This document shows positions 45,113 to 53,063 of a DNA stretch of 54,918 nucleotides, piece by piece. The stretch is from a virus, in the IMG/VR virus record IMGVR_UViG_3300021957_000050, positions 1-54,918 of that record, one strand, 5' to 3'. The notes below the pieces were generated by a model, which saw only the letters and a program-made list of their open reading frames with translations, was not told where the DNA came from and did not search any database. Position 1 is the first letter of the stretch. The number at the start of each line of letters is the position of its first letter. A program made the translations under genes and the position numbers.

Positions 45113-46186
45113 ATGGCAAAAAAGAAAGAAGAAGTAAAAGCAAGAGCGACTGCTGCTGTACAGAAGTCGTTTAATTTAGGAAATTTTAAAAAGAAAAAAG
45201 GTTTTTCGAATGCTTCCGTAAAGTTTAAAGAGCAAGGATGGATTCCTTTATCTAAAGCTTTTCAAGACATTACCTCTCTTCCCGGTATTCCAACTGGTCA
45301 CATAACTCTCTTAAGAGGACATAGTGATACTGGAAAAACAACAGCTCTAATTGAAGCAGCAGTCAATGCCCAGAAAATGGGTATACTGCCTGTCTTCATT
45401 ATTACGGAGATGAAATGGTCATGGGACCATGCTAAAGAGATGGGCTTACAGTTTGAAGAGACTAAAGATGAGCATGGTAATGTTACGGATTACGAAGGAC
45501 ATTTTTTATATGCAGATAGAGGTCAATTAAATACTATCGAAGATGTAGCAGTTTATATTGCTGATCTTATGGACGAACAAGCTAAAGGTAACTTACCTTA
45601 TGATATGTGTTTCTTCTGGGATAGTATTGGTTCTGTACCTTGTGACTTATCAGTACGTTCTAATAAGAATAACAACGAATGGAATGCTGGTGCGATGTCT
45701 ACTCAATTTGGTAATAATCTTAACCAAAAGATTCTATTATCTAGAAAAGAGAATTCACCGTATACAAATACTATGGTAGCTATTAATAAAGTCTGGACTA
45801 TGAAACCAGAACACCCTATGGGACAACCTAAATTGCAAAATAAAGGAGGTATGTCTATGTGGTACGATGCTACTCTAGTAATTACTTTTGGTAATATCAC
45901 CAACCCAGGAACTTCTAAAATAAAAGCAATTAAAAACGGTATGCAAGTTGAGTTTGCTAAACGTACTAACGTTCAAGTAGAGAAAAACCATATCGGAGGA
46001 GTACAGTCTAGAGGTAGAATTGTAATGACTCAACACGGCTTTATTGAAGATGATAAGAAAGCAATTGATAAGTATAGAGATGCTCACAAAGCTCACTGGC
46101 TAAAATTAGTTGGATCTGTAGACTTTGATCTTATTGAAGAAGGAGATTTAGAAGAAACACCAATATCTCCTAATTTACTAGATTAA
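45113..46186 (+). CDS. uvsX: UvsX-like RecA-family recombinase
   Basis: The protein has 357 residues. A Lys-rich N-terminus leads into TSLPGIPTGHITLLRGHSDTGKTTALIEA, where G69-T77 is the Walker A loop with K75. ILPVFIITEMKWSWDHA, YDMCFFWDSIGSVPCDLS (Walker B aspartate) and NKVWTMKPEHPMGQPKLQNKGGMSMWYDATLVI (DNA-binding loop region) are in UvsX order. UvsX pairs homologous DNA strands in phage recombination-dependent replication and works with gp32, encoded immediately upstream. Length is close to T4 UvsX (391). The stop overlaps the RNase H gene start by one base. No loader (UvsY) is recognised in the window. Confidence 0.92.
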   Translation: MAKKKEEVKARATAAVQKSFNLGNFKKKKGFSNASVKFKEQGWIPLSKAFQDITSLPGIPTGHITLLRGHSDTGKTTALIEAAVNAQKMGILPVFIITEMKWSWDHAKEMGLQFEETKDEHGNVTDYEGHFLYADRGQLNTIEDVAVYIADLMDEQAKGNLPYDMCFFWDSIGSVPCDLSVRSNKNNNEWNAGAMSTQFGNNLNQKILLSRKENSPYTNTMVAINKVWTMKPEHPMGQPKLQNKGGMSMWYDATLVITFGNITNPGTSKIKAIKNGMQVEFAKRTNVQVEKNHIGGVQSRGRIVMTQHGFIEDDKKAIDKYRDAHKAHWLKLVGSVDFDLIEEGDLEETPISPNLLD

Positions 46187-47214
46187 TGGCATACGAAAAT
46201 ATACTCAACAATTTAAAAGAGACCCCACCCCGTGAGTTGAACGATCATATCTTGATCGTAGATGCTATGAATATGTTAATTCGTAGTTTCTCTCTTCTCA
46301 AGGCGATGAACCCATCAGGCGCACATATCGGAGGCCTGGTGGGCTTCCTTCGCTCTTTAGGGTATGTTACCAGAATATTCGATCCTACCAGAGTGATAAT
46401 AGTTTGGGATGGTAAAGGAGGTTCTGCTAATAGAAAGAACATTGACCCTAATTACAAAGCTCAAAGAGCAACCAGTAGGATAACCCACTGGGGACTTTAT
46501 GACAGTAAACAGGAAGAAATGGAAGCTCTTATTGGACAATTGCATAGAACGCAAGACTATCTAGATTGCTTACCAGTCCAGCAGTTAATGATGGAGAAAT
46601 TAGAAGCAGACGATATAATAGCATATATTGCTAAAAGAGCTTCAATTAGTAATGTTAAAAAGTGCACTATTATTTCATCAGATAAGGATTTTTTACAGTT
46701 AGTGGATGATACTGTTGAAGTATATGCACCTATCAAAAAGAAAACCTTTACTGAGAGTAATATATTCGATGAACTTAAGGTATTACCGGAAAATTACAAC
46801 ATAGTTAAAGCGTTATTAGGAGATAATTCCGATAATTTAGCAGGAGTAAAAGGATTAGGTATAAAAACCATACTTTCAGAGTTCCCTAAACTAGCTAAAG
46901 AACCTAATATGAGTCTAGAGTACGTATACGATGTATGTGCTGAAAAATTAGAAGAGAAGAAGTTTAAGAAAATATTTCCTAAAATTATAACGGAATGGGA
47001 TAGAGTTGAAACCAACTTTAAACTTATGGACTTGAATGTCTCTGATTTAGACGATAAAGAGAAGGAGTATGTTATGGATGTTCTTAGAGCATCACTTCCG
47101 GACTTGCAAACAGGTGCTTTTCTAAGGCAGTTAGAGCAGGATAAAATTGAAGGTATTACAAAAAATACCGAAGGATGGTTAGAGAACTTCAGAGGACTCA
47201 CAACAGTAAAATAA
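46186..47214 (+). CDS. RNase H / 5'-3' exonuclease (FEN-like, T4 Rnh family)
   Basis: The protein has 342 residues, starting in the uvsX stop codon. FEN/PIN landmarks are in order: DHILIVDAMNMLIRSF with the first metal aspartate, RVIIVWDGKGGSANRKNIDPNYKAQR, KLEADDIIAYIAKRA with the central acidic cluster, KCTIISSDKDFLQLVDD, and GDNSDNLAGVKGLGIKTI, the helix-hairpin-helix DNA-binding turn. These enzymes remove RNA primers and 5' flaps on the lagging strand. T4 Rnh has 305 residues, so a modest C-terminal extension is present. Its promoter is shared with gp32 and uvsX. A 12-bp inverted repeat follows the stop. Confidence 0.88.
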   Translation: MAYENILNNLKETPPRELNDHILIVDAMNMLIRSFSLLKAMNPSGAHIGGLVGFLRSLGYVTRIFDPTRVIIVWDGKGGSANRKNIDPNYKAQRATSRITHWGLYDSKQEEMEALIGQLHRTQDYLDCLPVQQLMMEKLEADDIIAYIAKRASISNVKKCTIISSDKDFLQLVDDTVEVYAPIKKKTFTESNIFDELKVLPENYNIVKALLGDNSDNLAGVKGLGIKTILSEFPKLAKEPNMSLEYVYDVCAEKLEEKKFKKIFPKIITEWDRVETNFKLMDLNVSDLDDKEKEYVMDVLRASLPDLQTGAFLRQLEQDKIEGITKNTEGWLENFRGLTTVK

Positions 47215-47250
47215 ACTGCTCTTTTAGTAAATATATACACTAAAACAGTT
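47214..47250 (+). terminator. Inverted repeat after RNase H gene, possible terminator or operator
   Basis: Arms AACTG-(CTC)-TTTTAGT and ACTAAAA-CAGTT pair over 12 bases with a 3-base bulge around a 10-base A/T loop (AAATATATAC). The left arm begins at the stop codon. It lacks a following T-run, so it may be a processing or regulatory hairpin rather than an intrinsic terminator. Confidence 0.45.
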
Positions 47251-47294
47251 GCTTATTAAATTAAAATTAACTATATTGAAATAAAGGTTATAAT

Positions 47295-48653
47295 ATGACA
47301 TTAAAGAGTTTACAACAATACGGAAAGGGGTTTCAATTAAAAGTTTTAGGGTCATTACTGACAGATAAAACGTTCTTATTAAACGTAAGAGATGTTTTAA
47401 CTGAAGACTACTTCGATTCAGATGCACATAAGTGGATTATTAACGAAATTATGAGATATTTCGACAACTACCACACTACTGTGACTATGGATGTTTTAAA
47501 AGTAGAGCTTCAAAAACTAGATAATGATATCCTACAAGTAGCTTTAAAAGAGGAATTGAGAAATTCTTATGCTGCTTCCCAAGATGATTTAGAGTACGTT
47601 CAAGAAGAGTTTACTAACTTCTGTAAAAACCAAGAAATGAAAGCAGCAATACTTAATTCTGCTGATTTACTTAAAGAAGGTGATTTTGACGGTATCAGAA
47701 ATGTAGTAGAGAAAGCTATGAAAGCTGGTATGGATAAAAATATTGGACATGAGTACAATAAGGATATAGAAAGTAGATATAGAGAGAATTATAGACCAAC
47801 TATACCCACTCCTTGGCCGGTTCTTAACGAAGGAATACAAGGTGGGTTTGGACCAGGAGATTTAGCTATTGTTTTTGGTAACCCAGGTGGTGGAAAGAGT
47901 TGGACTTGTGTTGCAATGGCTGCTCATGCAGTAAAGATGGGTCATAACGTTAACTACTATACTTTAGAATTAGGAGAAGATTATGTTGGTAAACGATTTG
48001 ATTGCTACTTTACAGGTTACTCTATAGATGAAGTAAACAGCCATAGAAAAGACGTACAGAAAAAAGTTGACGGCTTGAAAGGTAAGCTTATAGTTAAGGA
48101 ATATCCACCAAAAGGAGCAACTGTAAATACTATAAAATCTCATATACAGAAATGTATAGATATGGAACATAAACCAGATTTGATTGTAATTGATTATGTT
48201 GACTACTTAAGAGCTCCCTCTAAAGGTAAATTCTCAGAACGTAAAGATGAAATTGACGATGTATTTATCGCTACTAAAGGATTAGCTAAAGAATTCCAGA
48301 TACCAGTAATTACTCCTTCTCAAGTAAATAGAATGGGTGCTAAAGATTCTGTAATTGAAGGAGATAAAGCTGCTGGTTCGTACGATAAGATGATGGTAGC
48401 AGATATGTGTTTTTCTTTATCTAGAATGAAAGAAGATAAAGTGCTAGGTACAGGTCGATGGCATGTTATGAAAAATAGATACGGTATGGATGGTATGACG
48501 TATAATCTTAAGATGGATACTAATAATGGACATATTGAATTTGAAGGAAAAGCTGATATGGAAGATCTAGAGCCTAATGCTAATGGCGTCACTTCTACTC
48601 ATAAAGAGCTTGCAAAGAAATTTTTCAGTGTAGAACAAAGTAATAATGAATAA
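47295..48653 (+). CDS. Replicative DnaB-family helicase (gp41-like)
   Basis: The protein has 452 residues. An N-terminal helical domain (LTDKTFLLNVRDVLTEDYFDSDAHKWIINEI) precedes a RecA-fold motor: GPGDLAIVFGNPGGGKSWTCVAMAAHAV with Walker A G195-S202 (K201), YYTLELGEDYVGKRFDCYFTG, PDLIVIDYVDYLRAP with Walker B D300, and ITPSQVNRMGAKDSVIEGDKAAGSYDKMMVAD, the DNA-loop and Gln-sensor region. It matches T4 gp41 (475 residues). It would form a hexamer on the lagging strand with a primase not found here. It starts 80 bases after the RNase H gene, with AAAGGTTATAATATG before the start. Confidence 0.9.
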   Translation: MTLKSLQQYGKGFQLKVLGSLLTDKTFLLNVRDVLTEDYFDSDAHKWIINEIMRYFDNYHTTVTMDVLKVELQKLDNDILQVALKEELRNSYAASQDDLEYVQEEFTNFCKNQEMKAAILNSADLLKEGDFDGIRNVVEKAMKAGMDKNIGHEYNKDIESRYRENYRPTIPTPWPVLNEGIQGGFGPGDLAIVFGNPGGGKSWTCVAMAAHAVKMGHNVNYYTLELGEDYVGKRFDCYFTGYSIDEVNSHRKDVQKKVDGLKGKLIVKEYPPKGATVNTIKSHIQKCIDMEHKPDLIVIDYVDYLRAPSKGKFSERKDEIDDVFIATKGLAKEFQIPVITPSQVNRMGAKDSVIEGDKAAGSYDKMMVADMCFSLSRMKEDKVLGTGRWHVMKNRYGMDGMTYNLKMDTNNGHIEFEGKADMEDLEPNANGVTSTHKELAKKFFSVEQSNNE

Positions 48654-48657
48654 GAGG

Positions 48658-48671
48658 CATATTTATAAAAG
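48658..48671 (+). promoter_or_regulatory. Putative promoter CATATTTATAAAAG before nrdB
   Basis: This TATTTAT-type element lies 4 bases after the helicase stop and 71 bases before the NrdB start. A stable hairpin lies between it and the gene, so any transcript from here would carry the hairpin in its leader. Confidence 0.4.
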
Positions 48672-48672
48672 T

Positions 48673-48706
48673 ATCCTCAAGATCTTTCTGACTGACTCTT
48701 GGGGAT
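48673..48706 (+). terminator. 10-bp hairpin between helicase and nrdB genes
   Basis: Arms ATCCTCAAGA and TCTTGGGGAT pair over 10 bases with one G-U pair and a 14-base loop. No T-run follows, so it is either a weak terminator for the helicase gene or a leader structure for nrdB. Confidence 0.5.
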
Positions 48707-48742
48707 TCATTGTCTCAACAACCTAATAATATATAAAGATAT

Positions 48743-49720
48743 ATGAGTTTACTAAAAGAAAGGATAGTTTACAAACCGTTTGAATATCCACAAGCATACG
48801 ATTACTGGTTAAAACAACAACAAGCTCATTGGCTGCATACAGAAGTGCCGATGGCGAACGACGTAACTGACTGGAAGTCTAATATGACCACTAGTGAAAA
48901 AAACGTTGTAGGTCAAATTTTAAAAGGATTTGCACAAACAGAAACAATTGTTAATGACTACTGGTCTACCTTAGTTACTAAGTGGTTTAGAAAACCAGAA
49001 GTAATAATGATGGGGACTACTTTAGGTTCCTCAGAAACTATTCATGCAGAAGCATACTCGTTGCTAAATGAACAATTAGGGTTAGATGACTTTTCAGAAT
49101 TTCTTGAAGATGAAGCTACTATGGCTAAAATAGAAGCTTTAATGAATGTTAGAGATAATCACGATGGTACTCCTAACTGGCATGAAAGAGCTAAGTCTTT
49201 AGCAATTTTTTCTGCGTTTACGGAAGGTGTGAATCTTTTTTCTTCCTTTGCAGTATTACTATCATATAAAATGCGTAACCTACTTAAAGGTGTAGGTCAA
49301 ATAGTAGAATGGTCTGTAAGAGATGAATCCTTACACTCAGATGCAGGCTGTTGGTTATTTAGAACTCTGATGGAAGAACATCCAGAATTCAAAACTCCTG
49401 AACTTATAGCTGAGATAGAGGAAGCAGCACATTTAGCTTTAAAACTAGAGTTCGATTTTATTGATAAGGTATTTGAAATGGGTGACTTAGAGAATCTAAG
49501 CAAGACAGAGTTAAAGAATTTTATCAAACATAGAGTTAATACTAAAATGGGAGATCTGGGCTTAGATCCAATTATTCCATCATCTGATATTGATAAAGGA
49601 GCTTTAAAAACAATGAAATGGTTTGATGCAGTTATAGCTGGTAAACAACAGACAGATTTCTTTGCAAGCAGAGTTACAAATTACAGTAAAGGTCATATTG
49701 ACTGGTCTAACGCATTTTAA
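48743..49720 (+). CDS. nrdB: Class I ribonucleotide reductase beta subunit (NrdB)
   Basis: The protein has 325 residues. The metal ligands are all in place: E67 (QTETIVNDYW), E98 and H101 (SSETIHAEAY), E161 (AFTEGVNLF), and E195 and H198 (VRDESLHSDAG). The radical-bearing tyrosine is present at Y105, four residues after H101, so this is a tyrosyl-radical type. The C-terminus ends in NYSKGHIDWSNAF, where the family keeps the peptide that docks on NrdA. The first ligand is Glu rather than the Asp of the E. coli enzyme. It makes deoxyribonucleotides with NrdA, encoded 10 bases downstream. Confidence 0.93.
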   Translation: MSLLKERIVYKPFEYPQAYDYWLKQQQAHWLHTEVPMANDVTDWKSNMTTSEKNVVGQILKGFAQTETIVNDYWSTLVTKWFRKPEVIMMGTTLGSSETIHAEAYSLLNEQLGLDDFSEFLEDEATMAKIEALMNVRDNHDGTPNWHERAKSLAIFSAFTEGVNLFSSFAVLLSYKMRNLLKGVGQIVEWSVRDESLHSDAGCWLFRTLMEEHPEFKTPELIAEIEEAAHLALKLEFDFIDKVFEMGDLENLSKTELKNFIKHRVNTKMGDLGLDPIIPSSDIDKGALKTMKWFDAVIAGKQQTDFFASRVTNYSKGHIDWSNAF

Positions 49721-49729
49721 AAAAAACTT

Positions 49730-51442
49730 ATGAGCATAATTGTAGACACTTCTTCCTGGGAATCAGGTAAGGACTACCCAGAATGGATGAATGAAATATC
49801 AATTGCTACTATATCAAAAGGGTATCTTTTAGCAGATGAAACACCAAAAAAAGCTTTTAGAAGAGTTGCTTCCACAATAGCAAGAAGGTTAGATAGACCG
49901 GATATGGAAAATAAGTTCTTTAGGTATATGTGGAAAGGTTGGTTAAACCTGGCTTCACCAGTTTTATCTAATACTGGAACTGATAAAGGACTACCAATCT
50001 CCTGTTTTGGTATTGATACCCCAGACTCTATTAGAGGTATCGGTTTGACTAATGCAGAACTTATGAGATTAACTTCTTTAGGTGGAGGAGTTGGAATCGG
50101 TTTAGGTAAAGTTAGAGGAAGAGGTGAAAAAATAGGAAACGGAGTAGGTCAATCAGAAGGTATAGTACCTTGGGCTAAAATTTATGATTCTACTATCATA
50201 GCTACTAACCAAGGAGCAGTTAGAAGAGGAGCAGCATCAGTAAACTTAGACATCAATCATCCAGACATAGAGGAGTATCTAGAAATACGTAGACCCAAGG
50301 GAGACCCTAACAGACAGTGCCTCAATTTACATCAATGTGTAAATATAGATGATGCTTTTATGCAACGTTTAGAACATAGAGATGCAGAAGCAATGGAATT
50401 ATGGATAAAGATTCTTAAATCTAGAATGGAAACCGGAGAACCCTACATTATGTTTGGTGATACAGTAAATAATGCAAATCCATTAGCATATAAGAAAAAT
50501 AATCTAGATGTTTCTATGACTAATATTTGTTCTGAAATTACTTTACATACTGACGAAGAACATAGCTTTATATGTTGCTTGTCTTCAGTTAACCTTACCA
50601 AATACGATGAATGGAAAAACAGTGATTTAATAGAAACTGCTATATACTTTTTAGACGGAGTCTTAGAAGAATTTTTAGCTAAGACATCTGGAAGAGATTC
50701 ACTTATTAGAGCTCATAGATCAGCTAAGAAAGGAAGAGCAATAGGATTAGGAGTATTAGGTTGGCATACGTTACTTCAAAACGAAAGAATACCATTTGCC
50801 TCAATTGCTGCTACATCACTAACTCACCAGATATTTTCAGATATTAAGCAAAAAGCAGAAAATGCTTCTAGAAAATTAGCAAATGAATATGGGGAGCCAT
50901 TATGGTGCAAAGGTACTGGAATGAGAAATACACATTTGATAGCTGTTGCTCCTACAGTTTCTAATAGTACTATAGCTGGAGGAGTATCTGCAGGAATCGA
51001 ACCTGTACCTGCTAATGTTTATACTTTTAATTCTGCCAAAGGTACTTTCATCAGAAAGAATTCTGCTTTAGAAAGCTACTTAGAAGAATCAGGACATAAC
51101 ACAGAAGAAGTATGGGATGAAATTATGAAGGATAGAGGTTCAATTGCTAATCTACCCGAAGATATTATGCCAGCAGAAGATAAACCTATATTTTTAACCT
51201 TTGCAGAAATTAACCAGCTTCAATTGGTTGAGCAAGCTTCTGCTAGACAGAAATATATAGATCAAACACAATCTTTAAATTTAGCATTTGACCCAACAGA
51301 TAGTCCTAAGTTTATTAACGAAGTACATCAAGCAGCATGGAGGTTAGGAGTTAAAACTCTATACTACCTAAGAACAGACTCAGTAATCAATGGAGATATA
51401 GGTAGCAGGACTTCCACAGATTGTTTAAGTTGTGATGGATAA
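49730..51442 (+). CDS. nrdA: Class I ribonucleotide reductase alpha subunit (NrdA), short form
   Basis: This 570-residue protein has a complete catalytic set: C92 (LPISCFGID), N265-I-C267-S-E269 (the radical cysteine with its Asn and Glu), C282 and C283 (ICCLSSVNL), Y545-Y546 (KTLYYLRTDS) on the radical path, and a terminal C565-L-S-C568 pair that passes electrons from thioredoxin. It is about 190 residues shorter than E. coli NrdA (761). The N-terminus opens at the start of the catalytic barrel, so the ATP cone that lets dATP shut the enzyme off is missing. The specificity region GGGVGIGLGKVRGRG is intact. A thioredoxin gene follows after 48 bases. Confidence 0.93.
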   Translation: MSIIVDTSSWESGKDYPEWMNEISIATISKGYLLADETPKKAFRRVASTIARRLDRPDMENKFFRYMWKGWLNLASPVLSNTGTDKGLPISCFGIDTPDSIRGIGLTNAELMRLTSLGGGVGIGLGKVRGRGEKIGNGVGQSEGIVPWAKIYDSTIIATNQGAVRRGAASVNLDINHPDIEEYLEIRRPKGDPNRQCLNLHQCVNIDDAFMQRLEHRDAEAMELWIKILKSRMETGEPYIMFGDTVNNANPLAYKKNNLDVSMTNICSEITLHTDEEHSFICCLSSVNLTKYDEWKNSDLIETAIYFLDGVLEEFLAKTSGRDSLIRAHRSAKKGRAIGLGVLGWHTLLQNERIPFASIAATSLTHQIFSDIKQKAENASRKLANEYGEPLWCKGTGMRNTHLIAVAPTVSNSTIAGGVSAGIEPVPANVYTFNSAKGTFIRKNSALESYLEESGHNTEEVWDEIMKDRGSIANLPEDIMPAEDKPIFLTFAEINQLQLVEQASARQKYIDQTQSLNLAFDPTDSPKFINEVHQAAWRLGVKTLYYLRTDSVINGDIGSRTSTDCLSCDG

Positions 51443-51474
51443 AAATTAAATTATAGTTGTTAATTAAAATAAAA

Positions 51475-51489
51475 TTTCTTATATTATAG
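51475..51489 (+). promoter_or_regulatory. Putative promoter TTTCTTATATTATAG abutting thioredoxin start
   Basis: This TTTCTTATATTA element ends one base before the ATG at 51491, with no room for a leader. Either the message is nearly leaderless, or the motif works at the RNA level. The same motif stands 14-26 bases before other starts. Confidence 0.5.
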
Positions 51490-51490
51490 T

Positions 51491-51748
51491 ATGGTACAAG
51501 CAATAAAATTTTACGCAGATTGGTGCGGACCTTGTAAAGTCTACGATAGAGTATGGACCAAGGTAGAAAGTGAATTAAATGAAAAAGTTAAGTTTAAAAG
51601 TATTAATATAGAAAAAGACACCTCAGGACTAGCAGCAGAGTATAAAGTTAGATCAATACCTTTTACAGTTATAATTAATGAAGAAGGTACAACTACTACT
51701 AAAACAGGCTTAATAAAAGAAGAAGAACTCAAAGAGTTATTAAAATAA
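51491..51748 (+). CDS. Thioredoxin
   Basis: This compact 85-residue thioredoxin has the active site W11-C12-G13-P14-C15 (FYADWCGPCK) and the cis-proline loop VRSIPFTVI. It lacks the N-terminal strand of cellular thioredoxins (about 105 residues), as phage glutaredoxin/thioredoxin proteins commonly do. It probably reduces the C-terminal cysteine pair of NrdA, encoded just upstream. It has its own promoter-like element touching the start codon, so it can be expressed apart from nrdA. No signal peptide. Confidence 0.9.
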   Translation: MVQAIKFYADWCGPCKVYDRVWTKVESELNEKVKFKSINIEKDTSGLAAEYKVRSIPFTVIINEEGTTTTKTGLIKEEELKELLK

Positions 51749-51773
51749 GTAATCAATAAAATAAGTTATATAA

Positions 51774-52073
51774 ATGTTACGAAAACCAGATTCAATCCCT
51801 GCTAACGATACTATCGTTCAGGACCCTAGTATGGAACCTTTCTTTATCAGTAAATCCTCTACAGGAGGCTATACAGTATATGAAAGAGTAATTAAAGGAG
51901 ATAATAATACAGAGTATATTAAAACTGTGTGTTACCCTGCTAATTTTTCTTATGCTTTAAAGAAAGTCGCAGAAGAAAAGTTAAATCAAAAGAAAAGTTA
52001 TAATTCTATAAAAGAGTATGTTAATACATACGAAAATATTAGTAAAACTATGACTAATATAATTAATATCTAG
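51774..52073 (+). CDS. Small conserved hypothetical protein
   Basis: The protein has 99 residues. The N-terminal half (PSMEPFFISKSSTGGYTVYERVIKGDNNTEYIKTVCYPANFSYALKKVAEEKL) reads as a small beta-sheet followed by a helix, the second half as a Lys-rich helix. There is no recognisable catalytic motif, metal site or membrane segment. It starts at an ATG preceded by AAATAAGTTATATAA, 25 bases after thioredoxin, and is followed by a 47-base gap before queC. I do not recognise a family with certainty; similar small proteins occur in phage early regions. Confidence 0.55.
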   Translation: MLRKPDSIPANDTIVQDPSMEPFFISKSSTGGYTVYERVIKGDNNTEYIKTVCYPANFSYALKKVAEEKLNQKKSYNSIKEYVNTYENISKTMTNIINI

Positions 52074-52120
52074 CGTTAGCCTATACGCGTAATACCTGGC
52101 AAATTTTAAATAAGTAAATT

Positions 52121-52912
52121 ATGGCACATTGTGTAGTAAGTTTAAGTGGTGGAATGGATAGCAGCACCCTATTGTTAAGAGCTATCGAGAAGTATGATAC
52201 TGTAACAGGTATCTCATTTGATTACGGTCAAAAACATAGAGTTGAACTTGAAAGAGCTCAACAATTGATTGATTACCTTGCAAGTAAAGGTCACAAAGTA
52301 AATTATCGTCAAATTAAACTAGACGGCTTAGTAGACCTATTAGATTCAGCATTAACTGAAGGCGGTAAGGATGTACCTGAAGGGCATTATGAGCAAGATA
52401 ATATGAAAGAAACAGTTGTTCCTAACAGAAACAAAATGTTTGCTTCTATTACACAAGCAGTAGCATTATCTGTAGCAAATAAAACAGAAGATGTCTGTGA
52501 TATTGCTTTAGGAATTCATGCTGGAGATCATGCAGTTTATCCTGATTGTAGACAAGAATTTAGAGATGCAGATGACGCAGCTTTTAGAATTGGTAATTGG
52601 GAGGCAGATAGAGTAGGGTATTTCACACCTTATTTAGATACTGATAAGTTTGGTATTTTACAAGATGGATTAAATTTATGTGAGGTTCTAGATTTAGATT
52701 TTGATGAAGTCTATAAAAGAACAAATACATCATATAAACCTTACCCATCAGGAAATAGCGACTATAAGTCAGCATCTTCAGTAGAACGTATTGAAGCATT
52801 TATAGCATTAGGGAGACCTGATCCAGTACAGTACGAAGATGAAAGCGGTCCTGTATCTTACGAAGTAGCAAAAGCATCAGTTGTAAAAGTACTTGCAGGT
52901 TATGGCAATTAG
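52121..52912 (+). CDS. queC: QueC-like 7-cyano-7-deazaguanine synthase lacking the zinc-binding cysteines
   Basis: This 263-residue protein has the ATP-pyrophosphatase loop S9-G-G-M-D-S-S15, FDYGQKHRVELE, VVPNRNKMFASITQAVALS, LGIHAGDHAVYPDCRQEF and YFTPYLDTDKFGI, all QueC signatures. QueC makes preQ0 from 7-carboxy-7-deazaguanine (CDG) by way of the amide (ADG), using ATP and ammonia. The usual C-terminal zinc site (TCY ... CGxCxxC) is replaced: S204, D214, S217 and S220 stand where the four cysteines belong, while the flanking TSY and VERIEAFIALGRPDP are kept. The protein may fold without zinc or stop at another product such as ADG. In phages these genes usually feed 7-deazaguanine modification of DNA. 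It overlaps the following small gene by 11 bases. Confidence 0.88.
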   Translation: MAHCVVSLSGGMDSSTLLLRAIEKYDTVTGISFDYGQKHRVELERAQQLIDYLASKGHKVNYRQIKLDGLVDLLDSALTEGGKDVPEGHYEQDNMKETVVPNRNKMFASITQAVALSVANKTEDVCDIALGIHAGDHAVYPDCRQEFRDADDAAFRIGNWEADRVGYFTPYLDTDKFGILQDGLNLCEVLDLDFDEVYKRTNTSYKPYPSGNSDYKSASSVERIEAFIALGRPDPVQYEDESGPVSYEVAKASVVKVLAGYGN

Positions 52913-53045
52913 TGACCAAACAAACGGAAATACTCAATTAAATTCTGAAAGGAATAAATTTAATAATCGTATAGAAAAATTATCGATGCTGAGTAAAACA
53001 AAAAAAGTGAAATGGGACGGTATGAGAAGACACCGTAATATTTAA
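52902..53045 (+). CDS. 47-residue basic protein overlapping queC end
   Basis: The small frame begins ATGGCAATTAGTGACC, overlapping the queC stop by 11 bases in another frame, which suggests translational coupling. The product starts MAISDQTNGNTQLNSERNKF and continues into a strongly basic C-terminus (LSKTKKVKWDGMRRHRNI), with about 13 Lys/Arg/His in 47 residues. The frame fills almost exactly the gap between queC and the glycosyltransferase gene. Such a basic tail could bind nucleic acid; function unknown. Support is positional and compositional only. Confidence 0.5.
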   Translation: MAISDQTNGNTQLNSERNKFNNRIEKLSMLSKTKKVKWDGMRRHRNI

Positions 53046-53063
53046 AATACTAAAAATATAAAT

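Noticed and set aside
46794-47240. Antisense frame of 148 codons over the end of the RNase H gene
   Set aside because: The + strand encodes a conserved nuclease with its DNA-binding motif here; the antisense product has no recognisable pattern.
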